A DNA stretch of 64,000 bases from Saprospirales bacterium (GTDB lineage: Bacteria > Bacteroidota > Bacteroidia > Chitinophagales > Saprospiraceae), in assembly GCA_016711045.1 (NCBI GenBank), contig JADJTT010000002.1, forward strand, positions 861,846 through 925,845, read 5' to 3'. Below, piece after piece: positions 26,697-35,693 of this stretch. Under the pieces are notes generated by a model that saw nothing but the letters and a program-made list of their open reading frames with translations, made no database searches and had not been told where the DNA came from. The position numbers and the translations under genes are program-made. How positions within the stretch are numbered: the stretch's first letter is position 1; each line of letters opens with the position of its first letter.

Positions 26697-29222
26697 ATGC
26701 GTTTTTCGTACATAAGCTTGCTGGCCTTTCTATTCAGCTTTTCAGCTGTAGCTACGGCCCAGATCCACTATTTACCCAACACCGACAACGCCCTGCTTCG
26801 GCAATCCGCGCAAGAAGAAAACCGGCTACTGGAAATACCGGAAGAAGCCCTGCTTCCCAACGGCGCCGTTCGCACAAATGATGACTGCCCTGTCCAGCTT
26901 CTTGGCGCTTATTTCGTGTTCAAAGGCGATACGCTGAAGATCACGATCGATACGATTGCCCTGGGCGGAGGTCCCAACACCACCCTCGACCTGGTCGACT
27001 GTGAGCCCATTGATTATGGAACGGTTTCGATGAACGGCACCCAACTCATCTATATCGCCAACAACGATGTGGCCGGAGCCATAGATACCGTGTGCGTCAA
27101 TTTTTGTAAACCCGGAGCGAACTGTGAAACCTTCAGGTATCCCATCGTGGTAAAGCGGCAGGGGCAGGTGATCACCCCCGCGCCTGTGTTCTTGCAAGCC
27201 GAAGAATTTCTCAATGAATACTGCCTGGATATTTCCGGATTTCCGGGAAATCTGGCCTGTAACTACTTCGATGACTGCTCCGGCACCTACGATGGAGACG
27301 GGCAACAGGTTTACTATTGGACGCAGTATTCCCAGCCTGCCAGTTGCTTCCGGTATAAGGCGAGCCGCTTTGCCGGTACGGACGTGGTGTGCGTCGTATT
27401 GTGCGACGAATTTACCGTATGCGACACCTTCCGGGTGCCCATGGTAATCCAGTCCGACACCCTTTCGCTGCCATTCTTTGACGATTTTTCTTACAACGGG
27501 CCCTACCCTGCTGCCGACCACTGGCTGGACCGCAAAGCATACATCAACAACACCCTGGCCAAATACCCGCCTTCTGTAGGTATGGCCACCCTCGACGGGC
27601 TCGACCGTTCCGGGCAGCCCTACTTCAACCTGGGTAGCGCCGACGAGTTGACTTCGAAATACATCGACCTGAGCAATCCAAGCGGCTTTGTCTATCTCAA
27701 GTTTTTTGCCGCTCCAAAAGGATTTGGATTATATCCCAACGAGCCGGATTCCCTGATCGTGGAATTCCGTAAACCAAATGGGAAATGGGAACAAGTGGCT
27801 AGCATTGGCGGCTTATTGGACGACATCCCCATCGATTCTGTGCCGCCCTTCGTTTTTTACAGTATACAGATCGACGACGATGAATACTATTATAAAGGCT
27901 TCCAATTTCGCTTTCGCAATTTCGTTTCCCCCGTCGGCATCTACGACCTTTGGCATGTCGACTACGTGTTCCTCAACGACCAGGAGGGGCCTGGCGACAC
28001 CTTTGATGATATCGCCTTTGCCCAGACGCCTCCGTCATTCCTGAAAAACTACACCAGTATGCCGTGGTGGCATTTCGAGGATTTTGTCGCCGAAGAACTA
28101 AGTTCCGCACCGCTGGAATCGCAGTTTTACAACCATTTTTCCGGGATCATCACCATTGCCGACTCCGATATTACCCTGCGGGAACGAATTACAGATTATA
28201 CCTTCTCCGGCAGCGATAACGTCGTGGACGGACCCGATGCCAACATCCCACCCAAGGAACCCGTTACGCGGACCAAAGCCCTGCAAGGCTCCACGCTCCT
28301 GGGGTATCAATTGCAGTTGGAAAGCGGATTCCCAGGTGCAGCCGAAGTGGATTTGGAAATGGAATACAGGCTGACGGTCAACTCTCAGCAGGCGCTCTTT
28401 TTCCGGAACGATACCGTCCGGTACCACAACCGTTTTTCGAACTATTTCGCCTACGACGACGGTTCTGCCGAGCGGTTTATTTTCTTTGAAAATCCACAGG
28501 CGGTAAACCCGACGCTCGCAGTGAAATTCCACACAAACGTGGCGGATTCGCTCCGTGGGGTTCAGTTTCACTTCCCCCATGTCAACGGCAATGCGGAGAA
28601 ACAGCTATTCAACCTTATGGTCTGGATCGGGAGCCTGGATTCGGAACCTGTGTACCAATACATTTTCAAGAGTCCGCTTTATGCCGACAGTAAGTTCGAC
28701 ACCCTGCAGGGATTTACGACCTATCGGTTGGAAAACATCCTCAATGAGCTCACCCCTGTGGGGTTGCCGGCGGATACAGATTTCTATATCGGGTTTCAGC
28801 AAGCCACGATTACCAACCAGGGCATACCCATCGGGTTTGATATCAACAACGACTACCATGAAAATATTTTCTACGATCTGGGCCTCGGCTGGCAACCCTT
28901 TTCCGCCAGCTTCCGGGGCGCCCCGATGATCCGGGCGATCGTAGGAGCAGAAACGCCGATCGATACCGGGGTGGAGCTATTTGCACCACAACCATTGCAG
29001 GTGCATGTATATCCCAATCCCACTACAGGCCAGGTACATATTGAAGGCGCCGGCGAAGACACCCCTTATCTGCTCACAAATACGGTGGGACAACTGGTGC
29101 AACAGGGTGACCTGCGCGCCGGGCAACTCGACCTGAGCCGCCTGCCGAATGGCTTGTACATTCTCCACCTGCGCGCGGCAGATGGAGGGAATTGGACAGG
29201 AAAAGTGATGCTGGCGCGGTAA
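26697..29222 (+). CDS. T9SS-secreted protein of unknown function
   Basis: The 841-residue product begins with a signal peptide (MRFSYISLLAFLFSFSAVATA). Residues 55-155 and 160-260 look like two cysteine-containing beta modules, with repeated DTVCVNFCKPGANC and DVVCVVLCDEFTVC patterns that suggest disulfides. A beta-sandwich region (FFDDFSYNGPYPAADHWLD, GSADELTSKYIDL) recalls MAM or laminin-G-like folds. The end (VHVYPNPTTGQVHIEG to GKVMLAR) is a T9SS type A sorting domain. No catalytic motif is recognised. It follows the PASTA gene by 73 bases on the same strand and converges on the SPOR gene with only 7 bases between the stops. Confidence 0.82.
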   Translation: MRFSYISLLAFLFSFSAVATAQIHYLPNTDNALLRQSAQEENRLLEIPEEALLPNGAVRTNDDCPVQLLGAYFVFKGDTLKITIDTIALGGGPNTTLDLVDCEPIDYGTVSMNGTQLIYIANNDVAGAIDTVCVNFCKPGANCETFRYPIVVKRQGQVITPAPVFLQAEEFLNEYCLDISGFPGNLACNYFDDCSGTYDGDGQQVYYWTQYSQPASCFRYKASRFAGTDVVCVVLCDEFTVCDTFRVPMVIQSDTLSLPFFDDFSYNGPYPAADHWLDRKAYINNTLAKYPPSVGMATLDGLDRSGQPYFNLGSADELTSKYIDLSNPSGFVYLKFFAAPKGFGLYPNEPDSLIVEFRKPNGKWEQVASIGGLLDDIPIDSVPPFVFYSIQIDDDEYYYKGFQFRFRNFVSPVGIYDLWHVDYVFLNDQEGPGDTFDDIAFAQTPPSFLKNYTSMPWWHFEDFVAEELSSAPLESQFYNHFSGIITIADSDITLRERITDYTFSGSDNVVDGPDANIPPKEPVTRTKALQGSTLLGYQLQLESGFPGAAEVDLEMEYRLTVNSQQALFFRNDTVRYHNRFSNYFAYDDGSAERFIFFENPQAVNPTLAVKFHTNVADSLRGVQFHFPHVNGNAEKQLFNLMVWIGSLDSEPVYQYIFKSPLYADSKFDTLQGFTTYRLENILNELTPVGLPADTDFYIGFQQATITNQGIPIGFDINNDYHENIFYDLGLGWQPFSASFRGAPMIRAIVGAETPIDTGVELFAPQPLQVHVYPNPTTGQVHIEGAGEDTPYLLTNTVGQLVQQGDLRAGQLDLSRLPNGLYILHLRAADGGNWTGKVMLAR

Positions 29223-29229
29223 ACCTTGA

Positions 29230-29820
29230 TTACTGGCCTTTGACGGCTCGTTTCAGGTGTACGTAAGACTCTACGCCTTTATTGGCGAGTTTGCTAACCA
29301 GGGCAGAGGCATCGCTTTTGCCTTCAAAGCGGTCAACCAGCACGGTGGCATATTTCCCCTTATTAAACAAGGCGACCTGCGCGCCGGGGAAACCCAGTTT
29401 CTGCAGCCGCTTGGCATGGGCCTCCGCATTGGACATCACCGTGAAAGCTCCGGCGAGGACCAGGTAATTTCCTACGCCTTCTATTTCTTCTACATCCTTT
29501 ATCGGTTGGCTTTCCCGAACAGGCGTCTCCGTTTTTTCAACGGCCTTCGCAGGCGAACTGGCGGCAGGGGAACTGGAAGATTGCGTATCGGAGGTCGTAT
29601 CTGCCAGAAATTCAAATTCGGAGGTATCGTTGTAATAGGGATCGTCCGTGTAGTCGTCCCCCGAAGTGCCATCGTCTTCATACAGCGATTCTTCCGTTTT
29701 TGCGGGATCACTCAACGCGTCCTTGCTCTTAAACAGATCCGTAGTGCGATACAGCAGAAAAATGATAGCTCCCACGCAAATGATTACGACCACTATGGTA
29801 AAAATATCGAGTCTGGACAT
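29230..29820 (-). CDS. Membrane-anchored SPOR-domain protein
   Basis: I start at 29820 (MSRLDIFTIVVVIICVGAII); a longer in-frame start at 29895 would begin within a hairpin. The 196-residue protein has one N-terminal membrane helix (about 7-25), an acidic low-complexity linker rich in Asp, Ser and Pro, and a C-terminal SPOR domain (about 118-192, NYLVLAGAFTVMSNAEAHAK to GVESYVHLKR). SPOR domains bind denuded glycan strands at division sites, so a role in septation or cell-wall remodelling is expected. Confidence 0.85.
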   Translation of the reverse strand: MSRLDIFTIVVVIICVGAIIFLLYRTTDLFKSKDALSDPAKTEESLYEDDGTSGDDYTDDPYYNDTSEFEFLADTTSDTQSSSSPAASSPAKAVEKTETPVRESQPIKDVEEIEGVGNYLVLAGAFTVMSNAEAHAKRLQKLGFPGAQVALFNKGKYATVLVDRFEGKSDASALVSKLANKGVESYVHLKRAVKGQ

Positions 29821-29869
29821 AAGACATTCTTTTGTTAAACAATAAATATGGGGATTTCTTGAAAAAAGC

Positions 29870-29914
29870 ATAAAAGCTGGTTGCGCGGGCTGCACCCGCG
29901 CAACCAGCTTTTAT
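29870..29914. terminator. Strong hairpin terminator after the helicase gene
   Basis: Perfect 20-bp arms (29870-29889 and 29895-29914) with the core gctggttgcgcggg close a 5-base loop. It is about 100 bases downstream of the minus-strand helicase stop and about 50 bases upstream of the SPOR start. The A/T-rich ends give a T-run on both strands. Confidence 0.65.
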
Positions 29915-30011
29915 ACTTCTGTTTATAGTGTCTAAGGTAGCAATATATATTTTGATTTAACAATAGAACGAGGTTTGAGTGTAAAAGTGGATCCCGATAA
30001 CTAACCGCGAT

Positions 30012-33000
30012 TCACTTTTCTACTAAATAAAGCTGTTTCCCGCCGAAATCCAGCTCATAGACTTCGCCGGAAAGCACAAAATGGATGAGCACGCGGATGC
30101 CCTGACACCCAAGGCTTTGTTCAAGGGCTTGCCTGCTGAAAAAAGCCCAGCTGGATAATTCCTGCGCCTTGCGGGGTGCATTCTTTGGATCACCGGCAAA
30201 CCCGCTGTGCTGCACGAGCACCCACCCTTTGGGGGTTTCCCAAAGCAGGTCGGCCACCGTTTGGAAAAGCCGGTCCTGCCACTGGTAACGAAGCGGGTAT
30301 TTCCGGCCACTCCAGATGGGGATATCCAGAAAATGTTCCAGCGCCCCGAAAAAGGCGGTGGATTGCGCCAGTAACTGGTCTGCCTGAAGAAATTCCTGCT
30401 GTTCAAACCGGTCGAGCAGGCCTTCTGCCATGGCGCTGCGCAGGGAATGATCGCGTGCCGGCGAATCCGCAGCCAGAAAGGCTTTGAAAGCCTTGGCAAT
30501 CTGATAGGCATCGCCGGAGGGATCAAAGGACAGGTTTTTTCCCGTAGAAAAAGCCAATCGGGCCTGGGCCACCGGAATTTGGAGCGCCTTCTCCTTGTTC
30601 AGGTCGATCCGGTGAGCCGGAAATTCCGCTCGTCCTGCCCGGGGTTCGAGGAAAGAAAGGACCGGCTCCGGGGTATCCCGGACGGTAAATTCCCTGGGAA
30701 AGACGAAGTGCTCGGCATGAAGGTCCAGTGGCTTCCCCTTCCAGTCCCATGGACTTTCGGAAATGTACGGATCGAGTGTCGGAAAATCCTCTTCGCCATC
30801 GTGCCAGACGCGGTTCAGCCACTTGGTAGGACGGGACGCCGTAGGAAAAACCAGGTAATCCCGTGCCCGGGTCAGCCCCACATACAACAGGCGGGCTTCT
30901 TCCTCCCGGGCATCCTGCCTGGCTTCGCGCCGGGCTTCGCTTTCTTCCAGGCGAAGGTCGATACGGGTATTTTTCACCTGATCGGAGTAGGGATTGATCC
31001 AATAGCGCAGCCATCGGTGTCCCAGCACGTTTTCGAGATCGACTTCATCCTGTTCGGAGATAACCTTCACGCCCCACACGTCGCCCTGGAGTTTATGTTC
31101 CAGGCTTGCACACACCACGATGGGGTATTCCAGTCCCTTGCTCCGGTGGTAGGTGATCACGCGAATGGCATCCGGCGATTCGCCAAAAGCCTGAAAGTCG
31201 GAGGCAGCAGATTCCAGGCCTGCCAGCCACAGCAAACAGCCACCCAGGGAGGCGGCGGCGTGCAGCCGATTGCAGCCCTCTTCATATTGCAGGGCCAGTT
31301 TTTGAAGGATCTCCACATTGGCCAGGCGTTGGTCGGGGTTGCCCCAGGAAGCGATGATCCGGCGCAGGTCGAGTTCTTCGAGCAGCAGGGTCATCGTTTC
31401 TTCGCTCGACAGTTCCGCGGCTTTTTCCCGCAATTCATTGAGGCGGCGAATGAAATAGTGCTCGCCTGCCCAGCGGTAATCCACCCACCCCGTTTCATTT
31501 TGGCGCAGAAATTCCAGCCGGTCTTCGATGATGGTCTCCACCGGCATGCGCTCAGCCAGCAGCAATATCTCCGCAATGGAGAGGGTATCGTAGCGATTCA
31601 GGGTAAACTTCAGGCAGGCCAGCAACAGCTTGGCCTCGGCGGTTTGCAGCAAGCCTGCCCGGGAAAGCGCGGCTTTTAAGCCGGCCCGGTGCAGGGCTTC
31701 CGCCATAACCATGCATTCCTTGTTCGTCCGGCAGAGGACGGCCACATCGCCCGGACGGGCATTGCGGTAAGTTTTCTCCCCTTTAGGCAGAATGCGCACG
31801 CCCCGGTTGAGGGTTTGGTGAATCGCTTGCGCGATCGAATTTTCCATCCAGGGGCTTCCGGGTTGGCGCGTTTCCTCCCCTTCCCACTCAAAATGCCAGT
31901 GCCAGAGCGCATGAGGTAAGTCTTCCGGTTCGCCGGCTTTCAAGCGCTTGGGCTGAAGGACTATCTGCTCCGGAGGTAAGGGAAATACGTTGGTAAAAAG
32001 GGCATTATTGACCAACACGATCTCCTCGCGCGAGCGCCAGGAAAACTCAAGGATATTCTCTTTTTTGATACCTCCCGTTTTCTCCACAATAGCCTGCATG
32101 AGCCGGGGCTCTGCTCCGCGGAAGCCGTAGATCGACTGCTTGGGGTCGCCTACCCAGATCGACTGGTCGGCCAGGTTGGATAATTTGAGGAAAATTTCCA
32201 ATTGAATGGGGCTGGTATCCTGAAACTCATCGACCAGCAGGAGCTCGATTTCCGATTGAAGCACCTGCCTGACATCCGGGTGGTCCAGCAGCCGGTTGAC
32301 CTGCACCTCCATGTCGGTGTAATCGATCAGTCCGCGGCTTTTTTTGTATTGGTCATATTCTTGCAGCGACAGGGAGGCGATGTCGAAGACCCCCTCGATA
32401 AATTCCCGGATATCCTGATGAAAACCGGTGTGCTGGTCGTGGGATTCGGCGTACTCCATGAGCTCGGTGAGATCTTCCCGGCTCTTGGCGCCGGGGTCCA
32501 GTTTGGATATCTTCACCCATTGATGCCAAAAGAGGCGTTCCCGGAGTTTGAATTCCGACAGGAGTCCTCTCAGGGTATTGCGCACCGTTTCGGTTTTTTT
32601 AGTCGCATCGCCGTTGTCCCCAAGCCGGTCGATAGCCTCGGACATGAGCCGCTCCAGTTCTGCATTCCACTGGGCCTCTGTGCGGTGGAGCGGCGCCCCG
32701 AGGAACGCCTGGAAAGATTCGACTGAGCGGCTCTTGCTATGGGCCAGTTGCTCCGGGCCGAAACCATTGACGCGGGTCACTTCGACCAGTTGTTTCACTT
32801 CTTTTCGCCAGTCGTACCGCTCGCGCTTGTGCAACCCGAGTTGGTCGCACAGGTCTTCCATCCGGTCCACCCATTCCTGGGTGAGTACGGTGGTGAGCGA
32901 TTGGTTGAAAAAGAGTTGCTGATCCTCGTCTGCAATGATATCTACCTGGGGAGAGACCCCGGCTTCGTAGGCGAAGCGTTGCAGCAGTTTCACGCCGAGG

Positions 33001-33233
33001 CTGTGTACCGTGCCAATGAGGGCATTGGCCAGTCGGTCGGCTTGTTCGGGATACCCTTCCTCCAGCAACCTGACCCGCACCCGTTCCTGCAATTCCGCCG
33101 CCGCTTTATTGGTGAAGGTGGTGGCCACGATCCCTTCCGGGCGCACCCCTTGGGCCACCAGGCTCACCATCTCAGAAGTGAGGCGGTAGGTTTTGCCGCT
33201 GCCGGCGCCGGCCGAAATGATCTTGAGGTTCAT
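30012..33233 (-). CDS. AddA/RecB-like UvrD-family helicase with degenerate nuclease domain
   Basis: The 1073-residue protein is a superfamily 1A helicase: Walker A AGAGSGKT (residues 8-15), TTFTNKAAAELQER, GTVHSLG, DEFQDTSPIQLEIF with Walker B (about 337), GDPKQSIYGFRGA, and VITYHRSKGLEYPIVV, LLYVGLTRARDYL. Size and layout fit AddA/RecB-type repair helicases, which process double-strand breaks. The C-terminus keeps the frame of a PD-(D/E)xK nuclease (VADLLWETPKGWVLV) but reads QHSG near residue 1006 where catalytic DYK(S/T) is expected, so nuclease activity is probably lost. No AddB-like gene is adjacent. The stop is followed at distance by a hairpin; dcd lies 3 bases upstream, so the two genes form an operon. 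Confidence 0.85.
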   Translation of the reverse strand: MNLKIISAGAGSGKTYRLTSEMVSLVAQGVRPEGIVATTFTNKAAAELQERVRVRLLEEGYPEQADRLANALIGTVHSLGVKLLQRFAYEAGVSPQVDIIADEDQQLFFNQSLTTVLTQEWVDRMEDLCDQLGLHKRERYDWRKEVKQLVEVTRVNGFGPEQLAHSKSRSVESFQAFLGAPLHRTEAQWNAELERLMSEAIDRLGDNGDATKKTETVRNTLRGLLSEFKLRERLFWHQWVKISKLDPGAKSREDLTELMEYAESHDQHTGFHQDIREFIEGVFDIASLSLQEYDQYKKSRGLIDYTDMEVQVNRLLDHPDVRQVLQSEIELLLVDEFQDTSPIQLEIFLKLSNLADQSIWVGDPKQSIYGFRGAEPRLMQAIVEKTGGIKKENILEFSWRSREEIVLVNNALFTNVFPLPPEQIVLQPKRLKAGEPEDLPHALWHWHFEWEGEETRQPGSPWMENSIAQAIHQTLNRGVRILPKGEKTYRNARPGDVAVLCRTNKECMVMAEALHRAGLKAALSRAGLLQTAEAKLLLACLKFTLNRYDTLSIAEILLLAERMPVETIIEDRLEFLRQNETGWVDYRWAGEHYFIRRLNELREKAAELSSEETMTLLLEELDLRRIIASWGNPDQRLANVEILQKLALQYEEGCNRLHAAASLGGCLLWLAGLESAASDFQAFGESPDAIRVITYHRSKGLEYPIVVCASLEHKLQGDVWGVKVISEQDEVDLENVLGHRWLRYWINPYSDQVKNTRIDLRLEESEARREARQDAREEEARLLYVGLTRARDYLVFPTASRPTKWLNRVWHDGEEDFPTLDPYISESPWDWKGKPLDLHAEHFVFPREFTVRDTPEPVLSFLEPRAGRAEFPAHRIDLNKEKALQIPVAQARLAFSTGKNLSFDPSGDAYQIAKAFKAFLAADSPARDHSLRSAMAEGLLDRFEQQEFLQADQLLAQSTAFFGALEHFLDIPIWSGRKYPLRYQWQDRLFQTVADLLWETPKGWVLVQHSGFAGDPKNAPRKAQELSSWAFFSRQALEQSLGCQGIRVLIHFVLSGEVYELDFGGKQLYLVEK

Positions 33234-33236
33234 TTT

Positions 33237-33773
33237 TTAAAAACTATTCTTCCACATCATACTCTCCACCGGTTTATCGGTGCGCTGGGTGTATTTGGCG
33301 TCGCCTTTTTTGTTGTAGTATTTCTCGATTTTGCCATCCACGAGGAAGTAAATGAGTTGTCCGATGGGCATACCTGCATAAATCCGTACCGGTTGGGTGC
33401 AGGATATCTCCAGGGTCCAGGAATTGCAAAAGCCCACATCTCCTTTACCTGCGGTAGCATGGATATCGATACCGAGGCGGCCTACGCTGGATTTCCCCTC
33501 GAGGAAGGGCACAGAGTTGTGTGTTTCGGTATATTCTTCCGTCACGCCCAGGTATAGAATGCCCGGCTCAAGTAGAAACCCATCTTCCGGAATCTCAAAC
33601 AGCGCGATCTCATTGTGTTTACGGGCGTCCAGCACCCGGTCTTTATACGTGGCCAGGTATTTCCCCAAATGCACATCGTAGGAATTGGTGCCCAGGCACT
33701 CGGGCCGATAGGGTTCGATAACGATCTCCCCCTTTTCGATAGCTGCTAAAATCTTGGTATCCGAAAGGATCAT
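33237..33773 (-). CDS. dcd: dCTP deaminase
   Basis: The 178-residue product matches dCTP deaminase across its length (E. coli Dcd has 193). The start MILSDTKILAAIEKGEIVIEP is typical. It has NSYDVHLG and the active-site segment EGKSSVGRLGIDIHATAGKGDVGF, with Glu as proton shuttle and Arg/Ser for phosphate contacts, then a trimer-forming C-terminus. The enzyme converts dCTP to dUTP for dTMP synthesis in the cytoplasm. The stop is separated by 3 bases from the helicase start, so the two are probably co-transcribed. Confidence 0.95.
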   Translation of the reverse strand: MILSDTKILAAIEKGEIVIEPYRPECLGTNSYDVHLGKYLATYKDRVLDARKHNEIALFEIPEDGFLLEPGILYLGVTEEYTETHNSVPFLEGKSSVGRLGIDIHATAGKGDVGFCNSWTLEISCTQPVRIYAGMPIGQLIYFLVDGKIEKYYNKKGDAKYTQRTDKPVESMMWKNSF

Positions 33774-33815
33774 GTCTGTGAATTGTGAAGGGCTAAGATA
33801 AAATTTTATTTTTCT

Positions 33816-34727
33816 CTATTCTCCCCAGATGATCAGGCTACGGTCGTCGCCTGCAGAAACCAGCCTGCCCGATCCTGCCATCCAATGCAGGGCGTTTACC
33901 GACCGGAGGTGGCCCTGATCGCGGACGGTATCGAGTACTTTGAGGAGTTGAAAATCGTGGGCATCCCAGATCTTGATGGTTTTATCGCGGCTGGCAGTGG
34001 CAAAGACATGCCCCTTTGGATGGAACTCGATGGCGTTGATGGTGTACCAATGAGCGGACTGAGAAGAGATCAGGCGGGGTATTCCCTCCAGCGACCAGGC
34101 GTTCAGATGAGCATCGCGGCTGCCACTGAGCAGGTAACGTCCATCGGGCGCATAGCGGACCGAAAACACGGAGTTGGCATGCGCCGGTGTAATGCGATGG
34201 CGAATATCCAGGGTATCGACATCGAGCAGATAGATCGTATTATCGCTCCCCCCCACCGCCAGCTCTTTTCTGTCCGGAGAATAATCCACACATCGGAGGC
34301 TTTGGTTGGAGAGTTGCAGACTCTCGAGGCTTTTCCCTTCCGCTGCCGACCAGCGGGTAAGGCGCCCTTCCCCACCCACCGTAAACACATGCGGCCCGAC
34401 CGGCAAGATGGCAAATACACCCTTCCCGTGATGGGCAATATTGCGGGTAGCATCGGGATCTTCGACCTCCACCCAGTGTACCCCACCCTGCATATCTCCC
34501 ACCACTATTCGGCGGTATTCGGGAAGCGCTGCCAGGGAGAATATCTGCGTTTCCACCTTTGCCACCAGGCGGCCCAGGTCGGGGTTAGCCATATCCCACT
34601 CCACCACCCAACCATCTCCTGCTCCCGACAGGATCTTCCCTTTCGTAAAACTGGGACAAAGAGCAAATATTGCGGCTTCGTGGCCGGTGAGTTGATGGAG
34701 TTTTTGGATGGAAAAAGGATGAGGCAT
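33816..34727 (-). CDS. WD40-repeat beta-propeller protein
   Basis: This 303-residue protein lacks a signal peptide and consists of about seven WD40 repeats: GHEAAIFALCPS, GWVVEWDM, RCVDYSPDRKELAVGGSDNTIYLLDV, FSVRYAPDGRYLLSGSRDAHLNAWSL, INAIEFHPKGHVFATASRDKTIKIWDA, ALHWMAGSGRLVSAGDDRSLIIW. One seven-bladed propeller fills the protein, with no catalytic domain. Such cytoplasmic WD40 proteins are common in Bacteroidota and probably scaffold protein contacts; the partner is unknown. It is 42 bases upstream of dcd on the same strand. Its upstream region holds unusual palindromes. Confidence 0.88.
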   Translation of the reverse strand: MPHPFSIQKLHQLTGHEAAIFALCPSFTKGKILSGAGDGWVVEWDMANPDLGRLVAKVETQIFSLAALPEYRRIVVGDMQGGVHWVEVEDPDATRNIAHHGKGVFAILPVGPHVFTVGGEGRLTRWSAAEGKSLESLQLSNQSLRCVDYSPDRKELAVGGSDNTIYLLDVDTLDIRHRITPAHANSVFSVRYAPDGRYLLSGSRDAHLNAWSLEGIPRLISSQSAHWYTINAIEFHPKGHVFATASRDKTIKIWDAHDFQLLKVLDTVRDQGHLRSVNALHWMAGSGRLVSAGDDRSLIIWGE

Positions 34728-34752
34728 ATTGAGTTCGATTCCCCTAGTTCCC

Positions 34753-34790
34753 CCCTAGTGACCCGGTCACTAGTAACCGGGTCACTAGGG
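34753..34790. repeat. 38-bp near-perfect palindrome, copy 1
   Basis: The sequence is palindromic around a central ACTAGT-like core, with a single mismatched pair. It contains ctagtgacccggtcactag, shared with the copy at 34948-34995. It lies 26 bases before the WD40 start codon on that gene's transcript side. Confidence 0.85.
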
Positions 34791-34861
34791 ATGCATAAAA
34801 AACAATCTGAAACCCTAATAAATAAAGGTAGATCGACAATATCGTAAAAATTCCGTTTACG

Positions 34862-34880
34862 GGGGTCACTAAGTGATCCC
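34862..34880. repeat. Short related palindrome between the two long ones
   Basis: ggggtcactaagtgatccc pairs with itself around a central A with one G-T wobble. It shares the gggtcact word with the flanking 38-bp and 48-bp palindromes, suggesting a degenerate third copy. The rest of 34791-34947 shows no coding feature. Confidence 0.6.
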
Positions 34881-34947
34881 GGTAAGCTTAATTATTAATA
34901 GCTCTGCAACCATCCAGTGTTTAAAGGGAGTTTATCCAATTTTGGCT

Positions 34948-34995
34948 TTTCGCCTAGTGACCCGGTCACTAGTGACCGGGTCACTAGGCGAAAAT
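34948..34995. repeat. 48-bp perfect palindrome, copy 2
   Basis: The whole 48 bp equals its own reverse complement: ttttcgcc, then ctagtgacccggtcactag and its continuation to ggcgaaaa. It lies 50 bases before the PPTase ATG at 35046. It could form a 22-bp cruciform or RNA hairpin, or give tandem operator half-sites. Confidence 0.9.
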
Positions 34996-35045
34996 TGATT
35001 ATTTTTACCCAAATTACCATAGTTCTCTCAACCTACAGCCGTACC

Positions 35046-35693
35046 ATGAGCCTGCTCTTACATCGACACCTCCAACCTGCCGGCGAGTTGGGTATCTGGA
35101 CGCTGGAAGAAGAAGAGTCTTTTTTCCTCCAGGGACTCGAGCTGTTTCCGGAAGAGCGGGAACAGATTGCCCAGATGAAGGGGCAGCGCAGGGTTGAATG
35201 GCTGGCGGGGCGGTATTTGCTCCACTTTATGTCGGGACGAGAAGTTCGCGGGGCCTGCCTGAAAGACGAGTTTGGGAAGCCGCACCTGGAAAATTCATCC
35301 TTCCAAATTTCCATCAGTCACTCCCATGAACGGGTGGCCGTGGTGGCCGCACCCGTGGCTGTCGGGGTGGACATACAATTTGTCGTGGCGAAGATCGAAC
35401 GGATCGCTTACAAGTTTATGCGCGAGGAGGAAAATGATAGTTTACTCCCTGCGACTCGCCTTGAGCATCTGCATGTCTATTGGGGAGCTAAAGAAGCGCT
35501 CTATAAAGCCTATGGTCGTCGGGAAATAGATTTCCGCCTGCATCTTCACGTTTCTCCTTTTGAATTTTCTCCAAAGGGCGGACAAACCACTGGATGGATA
35601 CGAAAAGAGGAATTCACCCAACAATTTGAGATCTATTACGAATTGTTGGGTGAATATATCCTGGTCTGGGCGCTGGCTAGTTCACCGTCTTGA
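35046..35693 (+). CDS. 4'-phosphopantetheinyl transferase family protein
   Basis: I start at 35046 (MSLLLHRHLQPAGELGIW); an upstream in-frame ATG at 34917 would translate through the 48-bp palindrome. The 215-residue product has the Sfp-type signatures: EREQIAQMKGQRRVEWLAGR, GVDIQ (107-111, magnesium-binding Asp109) and WGAKEALYKA (146-155, Glu150 and Lys154). These enzymes move phosphopantetheine from CoA to acyl or peptidyl carrier proteins. In GVDIE the last acid is usual; here it is Gln, which is tolerated in some homologues but worth noting. No carrier protein or synthase is adjacent. Its last 17 bases overlap the convergent redoxin gene. Confidence 0.87.
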   Translation: MSLLLHRHLQPAGELGIWTLEEEESFFLQGLELFPEEREQIAQMKGQRRVEWLAGRYLLHFMSGREVRGACLKDEFGKPHLENSSFQISISHSHERVAVVAAPVAVGVDIQFVVAKIERIAYKFMREEENDSLLPATRLEHLHVYWGAKEALYKAYGRREIDFRLHLHVSPFEFSPKGGQTTGWIRKEEFTQQFEIYYELLGEYILVWALASSPS

